Source: an uncultured Verrucomicrobiota bacterium
GTDB taxonomy: Bacteria > Verrucomicrobiota > Verrucomicrobiae > Verrucomicrobiales > DEV007
Length of the DNA stretch: 17,337 bases
Direction of reading: 5' to 3'
Assembly: GCA_902591645.1 (NCBI GenBank)
Contig: CACJBM010000047.1
Coordinates: 1-17,337, forward strand
Shown: piece after piece, positions 1 through 7,647 of the stretch
Position numbering within the stretch: the stretch's first letter is position 1
Layout: every line of letters starts with the position of its first letter
The notes under the pieces: generated by a model
Seen by the model: the letters and a program-made list of their open reading frames with translations, nothing else
What the model was told of the DNA's origin: nothing
Databases searched by the model: none
Translations under genes and position numbers: made by a program

Positions 1-714
1 GAGTTCATTGGGGAGCCCTTTTGGATTCTCAAGATTAAGTAGCGGGCTGCTGCCATTGCGGAAACGGACTCCAGCGTAATTTGATGGGAGGAAGCCGCTT
101 TGCCAAAGGGTGGCTCCTCCGCTCGATCCTCGGCCAGCTGTCAATACGATGTATCCTGGAAGATTTTGATTCTCTGTTCCTAATCCGTAGTTGAGCCATG
201 ATCCAGTTGATGGGAGGCCGAAGCGCGCTTCGCCGCATTGCATCTGTAGCTGGCCTGGATGGTGGTTGAATTGATCGGTATGCATGGAACGAACCATGCA
301 GATATCATCAGCGCATGTTGCGGTCCTTGGGAGAAGGTCAGAGAACCACATTCCTGATTTACCATGTTGCTTAAATTTTCTTGGAGAGCCCATCAGTACT
401 GCTGATTCTTTTTGAAGAAACGCAAAGCGTTTTCCCTTCAGCAGTTCAGCGTTCATCTTTTGGCCATTCAATTCATTGAGTTTGGGTTTATAATCGAACA
501 GATCAAGTTGTGAGGGTGCCCCGGCCATGAATATGAAAATGCAATTCTTTGCCCTTGGAGCAAAGTGAGGTCTTGGGTCAAGAATATTTTGTTGGGGAGA
601 GTTTGCTGCAAGTTCTTCAGAGAGCATATGATGCAGAGCAACGCCTCCAATTCCCGACGCTGAGGTCGTCAGAAAATCACGTCTTGTGTCACTGGTAAAT
701 TGAGGGGAGTTCAT
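1..714 (-). CDS. DUF1501 family secreted protein, N-terminal part (runs off window)
   Basis: The minus-strand frame from the ATG at 714 is open to base 1, giving 238 residues without a stop; the C-terminal half lies outside the window. The protein begins with a twin-arginine motif (TRRDFL, about residues 10-15) and a hydrophobic stretch, so Tat export is likely. The family hallmark follows (FMAGAPSQLDLFDYKPKL, about residues 63-80), then MVRSMHTDQFNHHPGQLQMQ-type and GSWLNYGLGTEN segments typical of DUF1501. DUF1501 proteins resemble the alkaline phosphatase/sulfatase fold, but their substrate is unknown. The start codon overlaps the stop of the upstream DUF1553 reading frame by four bases (ATGA, 711-714), which indicates translational coupling in the usual DUF1553-DUF1501 operon order. 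The frame itself is intact within the window. The identification is firm; the biochemical role is not known. Confidence 0.9.
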   Translation of the reverse strand, partial: MNSPQFTSDTRRDFLTTSASGIGGVALHHMLSEELAANSPQQNILDPRPHFAPRAKNCIFIFMAGAPSQLDLFDYKPKLNELNGQKMNAELLKGKRFAFLQKESAVLMGSPRKFKQHGKSGMWFSDLLPRTATCADDICMVRSMHTDQFNHHPGQLQMQCGEARFGLPSTGSWLNYGLGTENQNLPGYIVLTAGRGSSGGATLWQSGFLPSNYAGVRFRNGSSPLLNLENPKGLPNEL

Positions 715-1782
715 TCGCGGTTAATGGTTTCGTCAAGATTTAGAAGAATGCGCGTCACTGCTATCCAAGAAGCAGTTTCATTGTCGCTTATCATTTCGCA
801 AGAATATGAGCCTACCATTTTTTTTTGCTTCTTCTGTATTTAAAGAATAATAGGACCGACTCTTTTGTAGGAGTTTTATTATTTCATGAGTCTCTTGAGA
901 TGATGGGTTTCTTGCAACACAAAGAACAAAAGAGGATTTGATCCGTTCCTGATCGGTATTAAATGATTTATCTGAGAGTATTCTTTTCGCAAATGCTTGA
1001 GCCGCTTCATGAAACACTTCATTGCCCAGTGTTGCTAGTGCCATGATTGGAGTGTTGGATTTGTTTCGCTTTGCTATAGTTACATTGGCATTAGGGCAAT
1101 CAAAGGTGATCAGATTAGGGTCTGGGGCGGTTCTTTTGAAAAAGGTGTACATGCCTCGCCGGTAACGGTCGTCACCATTACTGGTTTTCCATTTGAAACT
1201 TCCCGCGAAACTTTGTTCGGCGACTCCTTTCGGTATTGGTGGAAATACACTAGGTCCTCCGACCTTATGTTTTAATTGTCCTGATATTGATAAAAATAGA
1301 TCTCGAATAATTTCTCCGTCAGCCCGGAACCGGTTCTGTCTATGAAATAATTTATTATCAGGATCAATCTGATCCGGTCTTTTTCTTCGGTTCGTAGATT
1401 GTTTATATGTGTCAGACATTACTACGTATTTAATTAGTTTTTTCCTGCTCCAATTCAAATCTATTAATTTTTCTGCTAGATGATCGAGGAGTACGAGGTG
1501 AACTGGAGGTGCGGACCTTGTGCCGAAATCTGCTTTTTGTTCAGTCAGACCTTTCCCAAAGAGTCGATACCAGATGTCATTGACAGCGACCCTTGCCGAG
1601 AGAGGATTTTTTTTATTAACTAGCCATCGCGCAAGATCTAGACGGTTTAATTTTTTGTTGTTGGATATTTGGATGGGGGGTAAGGAACCAGGGCCTAATG
1701 GTAAGATTTCCCCTCCTTCTTTAATAGGTTGCAGGAAATCGCCTCGGCGGAAGATGTAAGTTTTACGATCTTTCTGTCGCAA
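711..1782 (-). pseudogene. DUF1553 (PSD1) protein, C-terminal part, 5'-truncated and frameshifted
   Basis: The main frame runs from an upstream stop at 1821-1819 (first possible start TTG 1782) to a TGA at 780-778. It encodes the PSD1 core: RRGDFLQP, NRLDLARWLVNKKNPLSARVAVN, IWYRLFGKGL, DFGTRSAPPVH, YVVMSDTYKQST and FRADGEIIRDLFLS. The expected family C-terminus (ETASWIAVTRILLNLDETINRE) is present but in another frame, ending at the TGA at 713-711 that overlaps the DUF1501 start. The frames are joined at nine consecutive A on this strand (818-826); removing one A makes a continuous protein. The usual upstream parts (PSCyt1/PSCyt2, DUF1549) are missing: family members are commonly 800-1000 residues, against about 345-355 here. 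Homology stops near 1800, where an opposite-strand DUF1501 fragment begins. It is either a true gene remnant or an intact gene damaged by sequence error and a chimeric join. Confidence 0.82.
818..826 (-). other. A9 homopolymer at the frame change in DUF1553
   Basis: Nine A on the minus strand (nine T on plus) lie inside a GCA AAA AAA AAT context. The frame before the run carries the PSD1 core and the frame after it carries the conserved NLDET C-terminus. Eight A would give a continuous reading frame. Runs of nine A are long enough for RNA polymerase slippage, but also a common place for indel errors. Confidence 0.7.
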
Positions 1783-1798
1783 AACTCTTACTTTTATT

Positions 1799-2239
1799 GT
1801 GCCATCCTCGAACCTTAATCAAGAACTTGAATTCAATGCCGGAATGTCAGATCAGCCCGTCGCTGCACTCATAAATGACCTAAAAGAAAGAGGACTTCTT
1901 GATGAAACTTTAATTGTCTGGGCCGGTGAATTCGGCAGGACTCCACTAGGCGAAAACCGCAGAGGAAGGGCAGCAAATACGGGACGGGACCATCATCCGA
2001 ATGCTTTCACTTTGCTCATGGCGGGGGGCGGCATTAAAGGAGGATTAACTTACGGAAGCACTGATGATATAGGATGGGCACCCGAAGAGAACCCAGTCCA
2101 CGTCAACGACTTTCAAGCTACATTATTACATCTTTTCGGCCTAGACCATGAGAGACTAACGCATCCAAATGCTGGTATCGAACGAAGGCTCACAAGCATT
2201 ACCCGCCAGTCTAGGGTAGTTCATGAACTGTTTGCCTAA
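1799..2239 (+). pseudogene. DUF1501 protein, C-terminal fragment
   Basis: The frame is open from 1760 to the TAA at 2237-2239; the first usable start is GTG at 1799, but it is not a natural gene start. From about 1847 the product matches the last third of DUF1501: SDQPVAALINDLKERGLLDETLIVW, GEFGRTP, GRDHHPNAFT, MAGGGIKGG, YGSTDD, VHVNDFQATLLHLFGLDHERLT. The GEFGRTP and GRDHHP motifs correspond to metal-site-like positions of the alkaline phosphatase-like fold. The N-terminal two thirds, including the Tat signal, are missing. It points away from the truncated DUF1553 fragment, so the broken ends of both genes meet near 1800-1850. It cannot be the missing end of the DUF1501 gene at 1-714, which is on the other strand and continues past base 1. 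The preceding 15 residues resemble nothing I recognise. Confidence 0.8.
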
Positions 2240-2275
2240 TTGACCGTTGCTAGTAAAAATATTGTCGGAGTAATA

Positions 2276-3565
2276 CTAACTGGTAGCAGTTGAAAGGGCC
2301 TGATCCAAATCAGCAAGAATATCATCCACATGCTCAATACCAACAGACAAACGGATGAGTTCAGGAGTAATGCCCCCCTCAGCCTGCTGTTCCGCATTTA
2401 ATTGAGAATGCGTCGTGGTAGCCGGATGAATAGCAAGACTCTTAGCATCGCCAACATTAGCCAAATGAGAAAATAACTCACAGCTCTCAATGAACTTCTG
2501 ACCCGATTCTGCTCCTCCCTTAATACCGAAAACAACTATCGCTCCTCCCTTACCTTTGAGATACTTCTGATTTTTCTCAAACTCAGGATCTGATTCAAGT
2601 CCAGGAAAACGGACCCACTCCACTGAAGAATGATCCGATAAATGTTCAGCGACCCTTTTTGCATTCTCGCAATGGCGCTCCATCCTCAGGGGTAAAGTCT
2701 CTATACCCTGCAGGAACATCCATGAATTATCAGGTGAGATACAAGCACCTAAATTACGTAGAGGCACTGTCCTCATTCTTAAAATATAAGCTAAAGGAGC
2801 AAGCATATCAGGCAAGTCATGCCCCCACCTAAGACCATGATAAGAAGTGTCCGGTTCATCGAATAAAGGATGCTTACCCGCTGACCAGTCAAAACGACCA
2901 CTATCAATCACTACACCACCAATGCCTGTGCCATGACCACCGAACCATTTAGTGAGTGAATGCACAACAATGTCAGCTCCATGAGCAAGAGGATTAGTGA
3001 GGTAAGGAGTCGAAAAAGTAGAATCAACAACTAATGGAACACCGCACTCCTTTGCATGAGAAGCTATCGCCTCTAAATCAGCGACTTCGAGTGCAGGATT
3101 AGATACTGTTTCAGTAAAGAATGCACGGGTCTTATCATCAGCTGCTGCCGCAAAATTAGCAGGATCCTGAGAATCAACAAAACGAACTTCTATTCCAAGA
3201 GAAGGAAGGATATCGTTAAACTGAGTGTAGGATCCTCCATAAAGGTTACGTGCTGAAACAATGTTATCACCAGCAGAAGCCAGATTAATAATCGAATAAA
3301 AAACTCCTGAAGTACCAGAAGCGAGCCCAAGCCCAGCCATTTCATGCGCCCCCTCCAATAATGCGACACGTTTTTCCAAAACGTCTGTGGTAGGGTTCAT
3401 CAAACGGGTATAAATGTTCCCTAATTCTTTAAGGGCAAAAAGATTGGCCGCGTGCTCAGTAGAATCAAAAACAAAAGAAGATGTCCGGTAAAGTGATACG
3501 GCACGTGCGTTAGTAGTCGGGTCCGGCGCATGGCCACCGTGCAAACATAGAGTGTCAATTTTCAT
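2276..3565 (-). CDS. metY: O-acetylhomoserine sulfhydrylase (PLP-dependent, Cys/Met metabolism family)
   Basis: A 429-residue PLP enzyme of the Cys/Met metabolism family, predicted to make homocysteine from O-acetylhomoserine and sulfide in the cytoplasm. The ends and length fit the MetY subgroup (about 425-435 residues). Visible features are the N-terminal TLCLHGGHAPDPTTNARAVSLYRTSSF, YTRLMNPTTDVLEKRVALLEG (52-72), the cofactor phosphate loop SGTSG (83-87), VSNPALEV (154-161), the cofactor aspartate in VVDSTF (D181) and the Schiff-base lysine in HSLTKWFGG (K206). The C-terminal HPATTTHSQL and RLSVGIEH are also typical. The start is the ATG at 3565; no good Shine-Dalgarno precedes it. It is monocistronic, convergent with the DUF1501 fragment and divergent from the gene at 3766. 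I looked for a SAM riboswitch in the 200-base upstream gap and did not recognise one. Confidence 0.95.
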   Translation of the reverse strand: MKIDTLCLHGGHAPDPTTNARAVSLYRTSSFVFDSTEHAANLFALKELGNIYTRLMNPTTDVLEKRVALLEGAHEMAGLGLASGTSGVFYSIINLASAGDNIVSARNLYGGSYTQFNDILPSLGIEVRFVDSQDPANFAAAADDKTRAFFTETVSNPALEVADLEAIASHAKECGVPLVVDSTFSTPYLTNPLAHGADIVVHSLTKWFGGHGTGIGGVVIDSGRFDWSAGKHPLFDEPDTSYHGLRWGHDLPDMLAPLAYILRMRTVPLRNLGACISPDNSWMFLQGIETLPLRMERHCENAKRVAEHLSDHSSVEWVRFPGLESDPEFEKNQKYLKGKGGAIVVFGIKGGAESGQKFIESCELFSHLANVGDAKSLAIHPATTTHSQLNAEQQAEGGITPELIRLSVGIEHVDDILADLDQALSTATS

Positions 3566-3681
3566 GGGCGCGAGAAATAATGCAATTAACTACGAATTAC
3601 AAGTTTATCTGATCAATTTTTAATAGATAATACAGAAGATCTCTTAACAATCAGAGCTAGCTAGATAAAAAAAGACAAACT

Positions 3682-3710
3682 TTGCGCAATTGAACGTTTA
3701 CCTTTATAAG
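3682..3710 (+). promoter_or_regulatory. Possible sigma-70 promoter upstream of the LTxxQ-motif protein
   Basis: TTGCGC (3682-3687) and TATAAG (3705-3710) are separated by 17 bases. The -10 matches consensus at five of six positions, the -35 only at three. The start codon at 3766 lies about 50 bases downstream and is preceded by AAGGT. Prediction by eye only. Confidence 0.3.
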
Positions 3711-3765
3711 CAATTATAGGAAACGTACCCGTATTGGACTATAGTTGAAAAAAATAAGGTAATTT

Positions 3766-4707
3766 ATGAAAACGAATCAATTAATCATATTCATGGCATT
3801 GTCATTTGTTTTAGGACTGGGAGTTATGGCCCTTTTCAAATCAGACAAAGACATTGAAAATGCAAACTCAATAAAAGAAAACTCATCGGAAAACGGGAAT
3901 AGCTCTGATAAGACCAATTCTAATTCAAGCAAATCAAATCTAATCAGTACCGTTCCAAGCAAACCGAAAAATACTCCCTTTAAAATAATTGAAGAGACTG
4001 AAGATTCTGAGGACGAAGAACCTGCTGGACCAGAGGAGGCTTTCGCTCAGCTTTTAAATAGCCCAGAAGCAAGGAAATTAATGAAAGGTTTTGCTGGCGC
4101 CATGAGTCAAGGAGCTGACCGGATGATCGCTTCAGAAATAGAAAATCAAAAAGAAAAACTTGGGCTCTCAGACAGCCAAACTGAATCAATCAAAGACAAA
4201 ATGGTCAGCATGGTAAAAGAAGAAACGAAACGCTTCCAAAGCCAACTCGATGATGAAAATCGTTCATTCGGTGAAATCATGGAATCACAGGGTGAGTTCT
4301 GGTCACAAAACGAGCCGAAGATTAATGAAATAATGAAGGCGGAACTTACTGATGATCAATACGCAACCTATGAAAGAGAACAACTCGTAGAAAAAACAAA
4401 CCGCGTCCAAAGACAGGCGACTTCAGAACTAGATAGATTAAATAAAACTTTAGAGCTTTCCGAAGAGCAGGAAGATCAGGTCTTTGGAATACTCGTACAG
4501 AAGTCCTCACAGTATGATGAATCCATGGCAATCGAAGGAATCGAAGCAACGCTGCCTGAATCAGCAATTGCCGAAGACATTACAAAAGAGGATGCAATTC
4601 GTTCTGTTCTGAACACTGAGCAGACAGAAAAGTATAACGAAAGACTAGAGAAGGGCGGGTTCGGACGTCGGGGCCCTTGGGGCCGCGGGAGAGGATTCGG
4701 CGGATAA
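3766..4707 (+). CDS. Membrane-anchored periplasmic helical protein with LTxxQ (Spy/CpxP-like) motifs
   Basis: A 313-residue protein with one N-terminal hydrophobic segment (about 5-23), probably an uncleaved anchor or signal peptide. Next comes a Ser/Asn-rich linker (30-65), a short acidic stretch (76-90) and a long charged helical region (90-295). Four L-x-x-x-Q motifs lie in the helical part: LSDSQ (134-138), LTDDQ (194-198), LSEEQ (231-235) and LNTEQ (282-286). This spacing recalls the LTxxQ motif of Spy/CpxP periplasmic chaperones, but the protein is about twice their length and I cannot claim homology. The last 17 residues form an Arg/Gly-rich tail (GGFGRRGPWGRGRGFGG). The ATG at 3766 has AAGGT eight bases upstream. 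The gene ends three bases from the stop of the convergent pyrophosphatase gene. Function unknown. Confidence 0.85.
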   Translation: MKTNQLIIFMALSFVLGLGVMALFKSDKDIENANSIKENSSENGNSSDKTNSNSSKSNLISTVPSKPKNTPFKIIEETEDSEDEEPAGPEEAFAQLLNSPEARKLMKGFAGAMSQGADRMIASEIENQKEKLGLSDSQTESIKDKMVSMVKEETKRFQSQLDDENRSFGEIMESQGEFWSQNEPKINEIMKAELTDDQYATYEREQLVEKTNRVQRQATSELDRLNKTLELSEEQEDQVFGILVQKSSQYDESMAIEGIEATLPESAIAEDITKEDAIRSVLNTEQTEKYNERLEKGGFGRRGPWGRGRGFGG

Positions 4708-4710
4708 GAT

Positions 4711-6810
4711 TTAGAAAAAGACCTTAATGGCAAGGATCGCTACAATGTTAGTGACCTTTATCATAGGATTAATAGCGGGGCCCGAAGTATCTTTGTAAGG
4801 GTCTCCTACCGTGTCACCAGTAATTGAAGCTGCGTGCGCTTCGGATCCCTTGCCTCCATAAGCTCCATCCTCAATCATTTTCTTCGCGTTATCCCAAGCG
4901 CCTCCGGCCGCAGTCATTGATAACCCTACGAACAGACCAGTTACGATAGTTCCCACAAGAACGCCCCCAAGTGCTTTATAAGATAAAGCAGGAATGGCAG
5001 AGACAACAAAAACGACAACGACAGGTAAAAGAGCTGGAATGATCATCTCGCGAAGAGCGGACTTCGTTACAATATCCACACACCTCGCATACTCAGGTTC
5101 ATCCTTACCTTCCATGATTCCAGGGCGTTCACTGATCTGACGCCTAACTTCTGCAACCACAGCACCGGCCGCACGTCCCACCGCATCCATGCTCAAAGCC
5201 GTAAAAATAAATGGTAATAAACCGCCAATGAACATCCCAATAATCACTTCGGGATCCTTAAGCGAAAAGGTCACTGTCTGTTTTATGTGATCTTCTAATT
5301 CCAGAAAATAAGAACCAAAGAGGACCAACGCAGCGACACCTGCAGATGCAATAGCGTAACCTTTCGTTACTGCCTTCATCGTATTACCGACAGCATCAAG
5401 CGCGTCAGTCCTTTCACGAACGATCGCAGGCAAGTCACCCATCACAGCAATGCCTCCAGCATTATCTGTGATCGGGCCAAAAGCATCCAGAGACACGATA
5501 ATTCCAGCCAAGGCAAGCATAGCCATCACAGCAATAGAAATCCCATACAAACCAGCGAGTGAATGGCTAATCCATATCGCAGCACAAATGAGAGCCACAG
5601 GAAGGCCCGTTGCCATGTTCCCCACACCAAGGCCTGCTATAATGTTAGTAGCGTGTCCCGTCTGAGAGGCCCTAGCAATTTTATTTACGGGTCTGTACTG
5701 CGTCGCAGTGTAATAATTAGTAATCAGAACAATTGCAAATGTCATGACGATCCCCACTAAGGCACAACCAAACAAATCAATGCCTGTATATGTGCCGCTC
5801 TTCATTTGTAATCCACCTTCAGGCACAATCCATGTACAAACCGGCCAATAAACTATCGCTGAAAACAAAGAAGCCACAAAAACACCTTCCATTAAGACCC
5901 TCGCAGCACCCCCTTTACGCAAATTCACCCAAAGCACACCGAGTATAGAACCAATGATGGCAATTCCACCCAAGAGAAATGGCAAGGTCAATGCTACAAC
6001 CTGAGAAGTCCCTTCAATAGAAGTATTCAATGTGCCTAACAATAATGCTCCGATTAGGCTCACTGCATAAGTTTCAAAAACATCTGCTGCCATTCCAGCG
6101 CAGTCACCAACATTGTCCCCAACATTATCTGCAATCGTTGCGGGGTTGCGAGGATCATCTTCATCGAGTCCCTGCTCAATCTTACCAACTAAATCAGCAC
6201 CGACGTCTGCTGCCTTTGTATAAATACCACCTCCTAATCGTGCAAACACACTAATGAGGCTAGCGCCAAGAGCCAAGCCCACCAAACTATCCACTACCGC
6301 CTTAGGATCATCAGGACTAACTCGTCCCATAATTAAGTAAAAGACACCCACTGACAGGAGCGCCAAACCAACTACTAGAAGGCCAGTCACTGCCCCTCCA
6401 TTAAAAGCAACATTTAACGCCTTATGTTCATCTTCAGTGGCAGCCTGAGTCGTTCGGACATTTGCCATAACAGCAATGCGCATTCCTATGTATCCAGCTA
6501 CCAACGAAAATGCAGCTCCTATTAAAAATCCAATCGGCATAGAGCCATGAACTTTTTCGGCCTGCGACATAAGAAACAGAACCAAAGCAATGCCCAAAGA
6601 AATAATACTAATAGTCCTCACCTGACGGTTCAGGTAAGCCTTGGCTCCGTCCTGAATGGCACCTGCCACTTTTTGCATCAGTTCTGTGCCAACGGACTGC
6701 TTAACAACTGAACGAATCAAGAGAATAGCAACTACGAGCCCTATCCCTCCCAAGAAAAGAGAAAATGGGATGCCGCTATCAATAAGAAAGTCTGCCTGTA
6801 GTAAAAACAT
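4711..6810 (-). CDS. hppA: K+-independent H+-translocating membrane pyrophosphatase
   Basis: An integral membrane ion pump that hydrolyses pyrophosphate and moves protons out of the cytoplasm. Counting from the TTG at 6822 it has 703 residues; the ATG at 6810 gives 699. I prefer the ATG because a good promoter places the transcript start near 6834 and an AGGA lies upstream of it. Family motifs: [11 protein letters not shown] (207-216), [19 protein letters not shown] (222-240), [19 protein letters not shown] (451-457), TDALDAVGN (472-480), and near the C-terminus [21 protein letters not shown]. About 15-16 hydrophobic segments are spread along the chain. [10 protein letters not shown] (479-488) carries Lys483 where K+-dependent enzymes have Ala, which marks the K+-independent proton-pumping class. 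One oddity is GGIAVM (456-461), where most family members have Glu in place of Val460. It is monocistronic and divergent from the amidase. Confidence 0.96.
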   Translation of the reverse strand: MFLLQADFLIDSGIPFSLFLGGIGLVVAILLIRSVVKQSVGTELMQKVAGAIQDGAKAYLNRQVRTISIISLGIALVLFLMSQAEKVHGSMPIGFLIGAAFSLVAGYIGMRIAVMANVRTTQAATEDEHKALNVAFNGGAVTGLLVVGLALLSVGVFYLIMGRVSPDDPKAVVDSLVGLALGASLISVFARLGGGIYTKAADVGADLVGKIEQGLDEDDPRNPATIADNVGDNVGDCAGMAADVFETYAVSLIGALLLGTLNTSIEGTSQVVALTLPFLLGGIAIIGSILGVLWVNLRKGGAARVLMEGVFVASLFSAIVYWPVCTWIVPEGGLQMKSGTYTGIDLFGCALVGIVMTFAIVLITNYYTATQYRPVNKIARASQTGHATNIIAGLGVGNMATGLPVALICAAIWISHSLAGLYGISIAVMAMLALAGIIVSLDAFGPITDNAGGIAVMGDLPAIVRERTDALDAVGNTMKAVTKGYAIASAGVAALVLFGSYFLELEDHIKQTVTFSLKDPEVIIGMFIGGLLPFIFTALSMDAVGRAAGAVVAEVRRQISERPGIMEGKDEPEYARCVDIVTKSALREMIIPALLPVVVVFVVSAIPALSYKALGGVLVGTIVTGLFVGLSMTAAGGAWDNAKKMIEDGAYGGKGSEAHAASITGDTVGDPYKDTSGPAINPMIKVTNIVAILAIKVFF

Positions 6811-6840
6811 TTGCTTAATCAATCCTAATAGAGTGGATCT

Positions 6841-6868
6841 TTAATACTCCATCGTTGATCTTTTTCAA
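6841..6868 (-). promoter_or_regulatory. Likely sigma-70 promoter of hppA
   Basis: On the minus strand TTGAAA (6868-6863, five of six matches) and TATTAA (6846-6841, four of six) are separated by 16 bases. The predicted transcript start near 6834 leaves a leader of roughly 24 bases that contains AGGA ahead of the ATG at 6810. This spacing argues against the TTG at 6822 as the start. Confidence 0.45.
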
Positions 6869-6929
6869 ACTCCTTAAGGCAAAAACCTAATATTATTCTA
6901 AATCAAAGGATCAGCATCATATCTCTACC

Positions 6930-6957
6930 TTGCCCATTGTTATATTTAGGTTATCTT
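6930..6957 (+). promoter_or_regulatory. Weak candidate promoter of the amidase gene
   Basis: TTGCCC (6930-6935) and TATCTT (6952-6957) are 16 bases apart and end about 33 bases before the TTG start at 6990. The region 6823-6989 is very AT-rich, so chance matches are likely. Confidence 0.2.
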
Positions 6958-7019
6958 AAATATTTATTATACTTAATTTATAATAAGATTTGCACACTAA
7001 CCCCTACTTCAATTCATTC

Positions 7020-7081
7020 GCAAAAACGGTTATTATCGTTTGGCTAGTTTGTGTGAATTTTGCAGAGGCAAAAACGGTTAT
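7020..7081 (+). repeat. 14-bp direct repeat inside the amidase signal region
   Basis: GCAAAAACGGTTAT occurs at 7020-7033 and again at 7068-7081, 48 bases (16 codons) apart and in frame. The protein therefore reads AKTVII twice, once at the start of the hydrophobic signal and once at the first strand of the catalytic domain. The match continues weakly beyond 14 bases. Confidence 0.8.
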
Positions 7082-7427
7082 CATTGACGCTGGGCATGGA
7101 GGAAAAGACAAGGGCGCTCACTGGTACGGTGTTTCCGAAAAAACCTTAACCCTCGATGTTGCAAAACGAGTCGAAACACTGTTGAAAAAGAAAGGTATCA
7201 CAGTTGCAATGACTCGCACATCGGATCGGTTCGTATCAATTAAAGACCGAGCGTACCTAGCCAACAAATATTCAGACTCAATCTTCGTTAGCATTCATTT
7301 TAATGCACACACAAATTCCTCAGTTAAGGGGATTGAAACTTTCTATATAAGCTCAAAAGGCAAAAAACTAGCGGGGAGCATTCAGAACCGTTTAGCTAAA
7401 CGCATTAATACAAATGATCGAGGTAGT

Positions 7428-7434
7428 AAAAAAA
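7428..7434 (+). other. A7 homopolymer at the frame change in the amidase gene
   Basis: Seven A lie in the context AGT AAA AAA ATA CCA. The upstream frame carries the zinc ligands and the downstream frame carries the catalytic VECGF segment. Reading six A joins them as SKKYHYAVLTKTKG. As in the DUF1553 gene, one A too many is what breaks the frame. Confidence 0.7.
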
Positions 7435-7647
7435 TACCACTATGCGGTTTTAACAAAAACTAAAGGAGTCGCGGCTCTCGTCGAATGTGGCTTTATCAGC
7501 AATCGCTGGGAAGGAGCCCGGTGCTCTTCGAACTGGTTCCGGGACATCCTCGCCCAAGAAATTGCTAGTGGAATAGCTGCTTATTGCAATAATAACTAAA
7601 TAATTACCTCTACTTGACATAAGTAGTATATAAGAGAACCGATTATT

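Larger units (their letters stand above)
6990..7599 (+). pseudogene. N-acetylmuramoyl-L-alanine amidase (Amidase_3), frameshifted
   Basis: A zinc amidase that cleaves the bond between MurNAc and the stem peptide in peptidoglycan. The first frame starts at TTG 6990 (stops lie directly upstream), has a hydrophobic export signal (about 10-26) and carries DAGHGGKDKG (zinc ligand H36), Glu50 in VSEKTLTLDVA (second ligand) and SIHFNAH (H103, third ligand), then ends early at 7463. The remainder, AVLTKTKGVAALVECGFISN with the catalytic Glu, followed by LAQEIASGIAAY, is in the next frame and ends at 7599. The frames meet at seven A (7428-7434). With six A the protein would be continuous, about 202 residues, with catalytic Glu165. 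All active-site residues are present across the two frames, so this may be a sequencing indel, a recent mutation or a recoded gene. No neighbour on the same strand forms a clear operon. Confidence 0.85.

Noticed and set aside
35..650. Short minus-strand ORFs of 60-67 residues near the window start
   Set aside because: They are out-of-frame shadows of the DUF1501 gene, which is continuously open in another frame from 714 to base 1.
1520..1759. Plus-strand ORF opposite the DUF1553 fragment
   Set aside because: It is antisense to the conserved NRLDLARW region and has no recognisable protein features.
3566..3765. Possible SAM riboswitch upstream of metY
   Set aside because: I could not find the conserved core or paired stems of known SAM-I, SAM-II or SAM-IV classes by eye; the region is simply AT-rich.
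4672..4684. GC hairpin (GGCCC, TTG loop, GGGCC) near the convergent gene ends as a terminator
   Set aside because: It lies inside the coding region for the RG tail and has no T tract after it on either strand.
7614..7634. TTGACA with TATATAAG as the promoter of the 264-residue gene
   Set aside because: The -35 is perfect but the two elements are only seven bases apart, so they cannot form one promoter.
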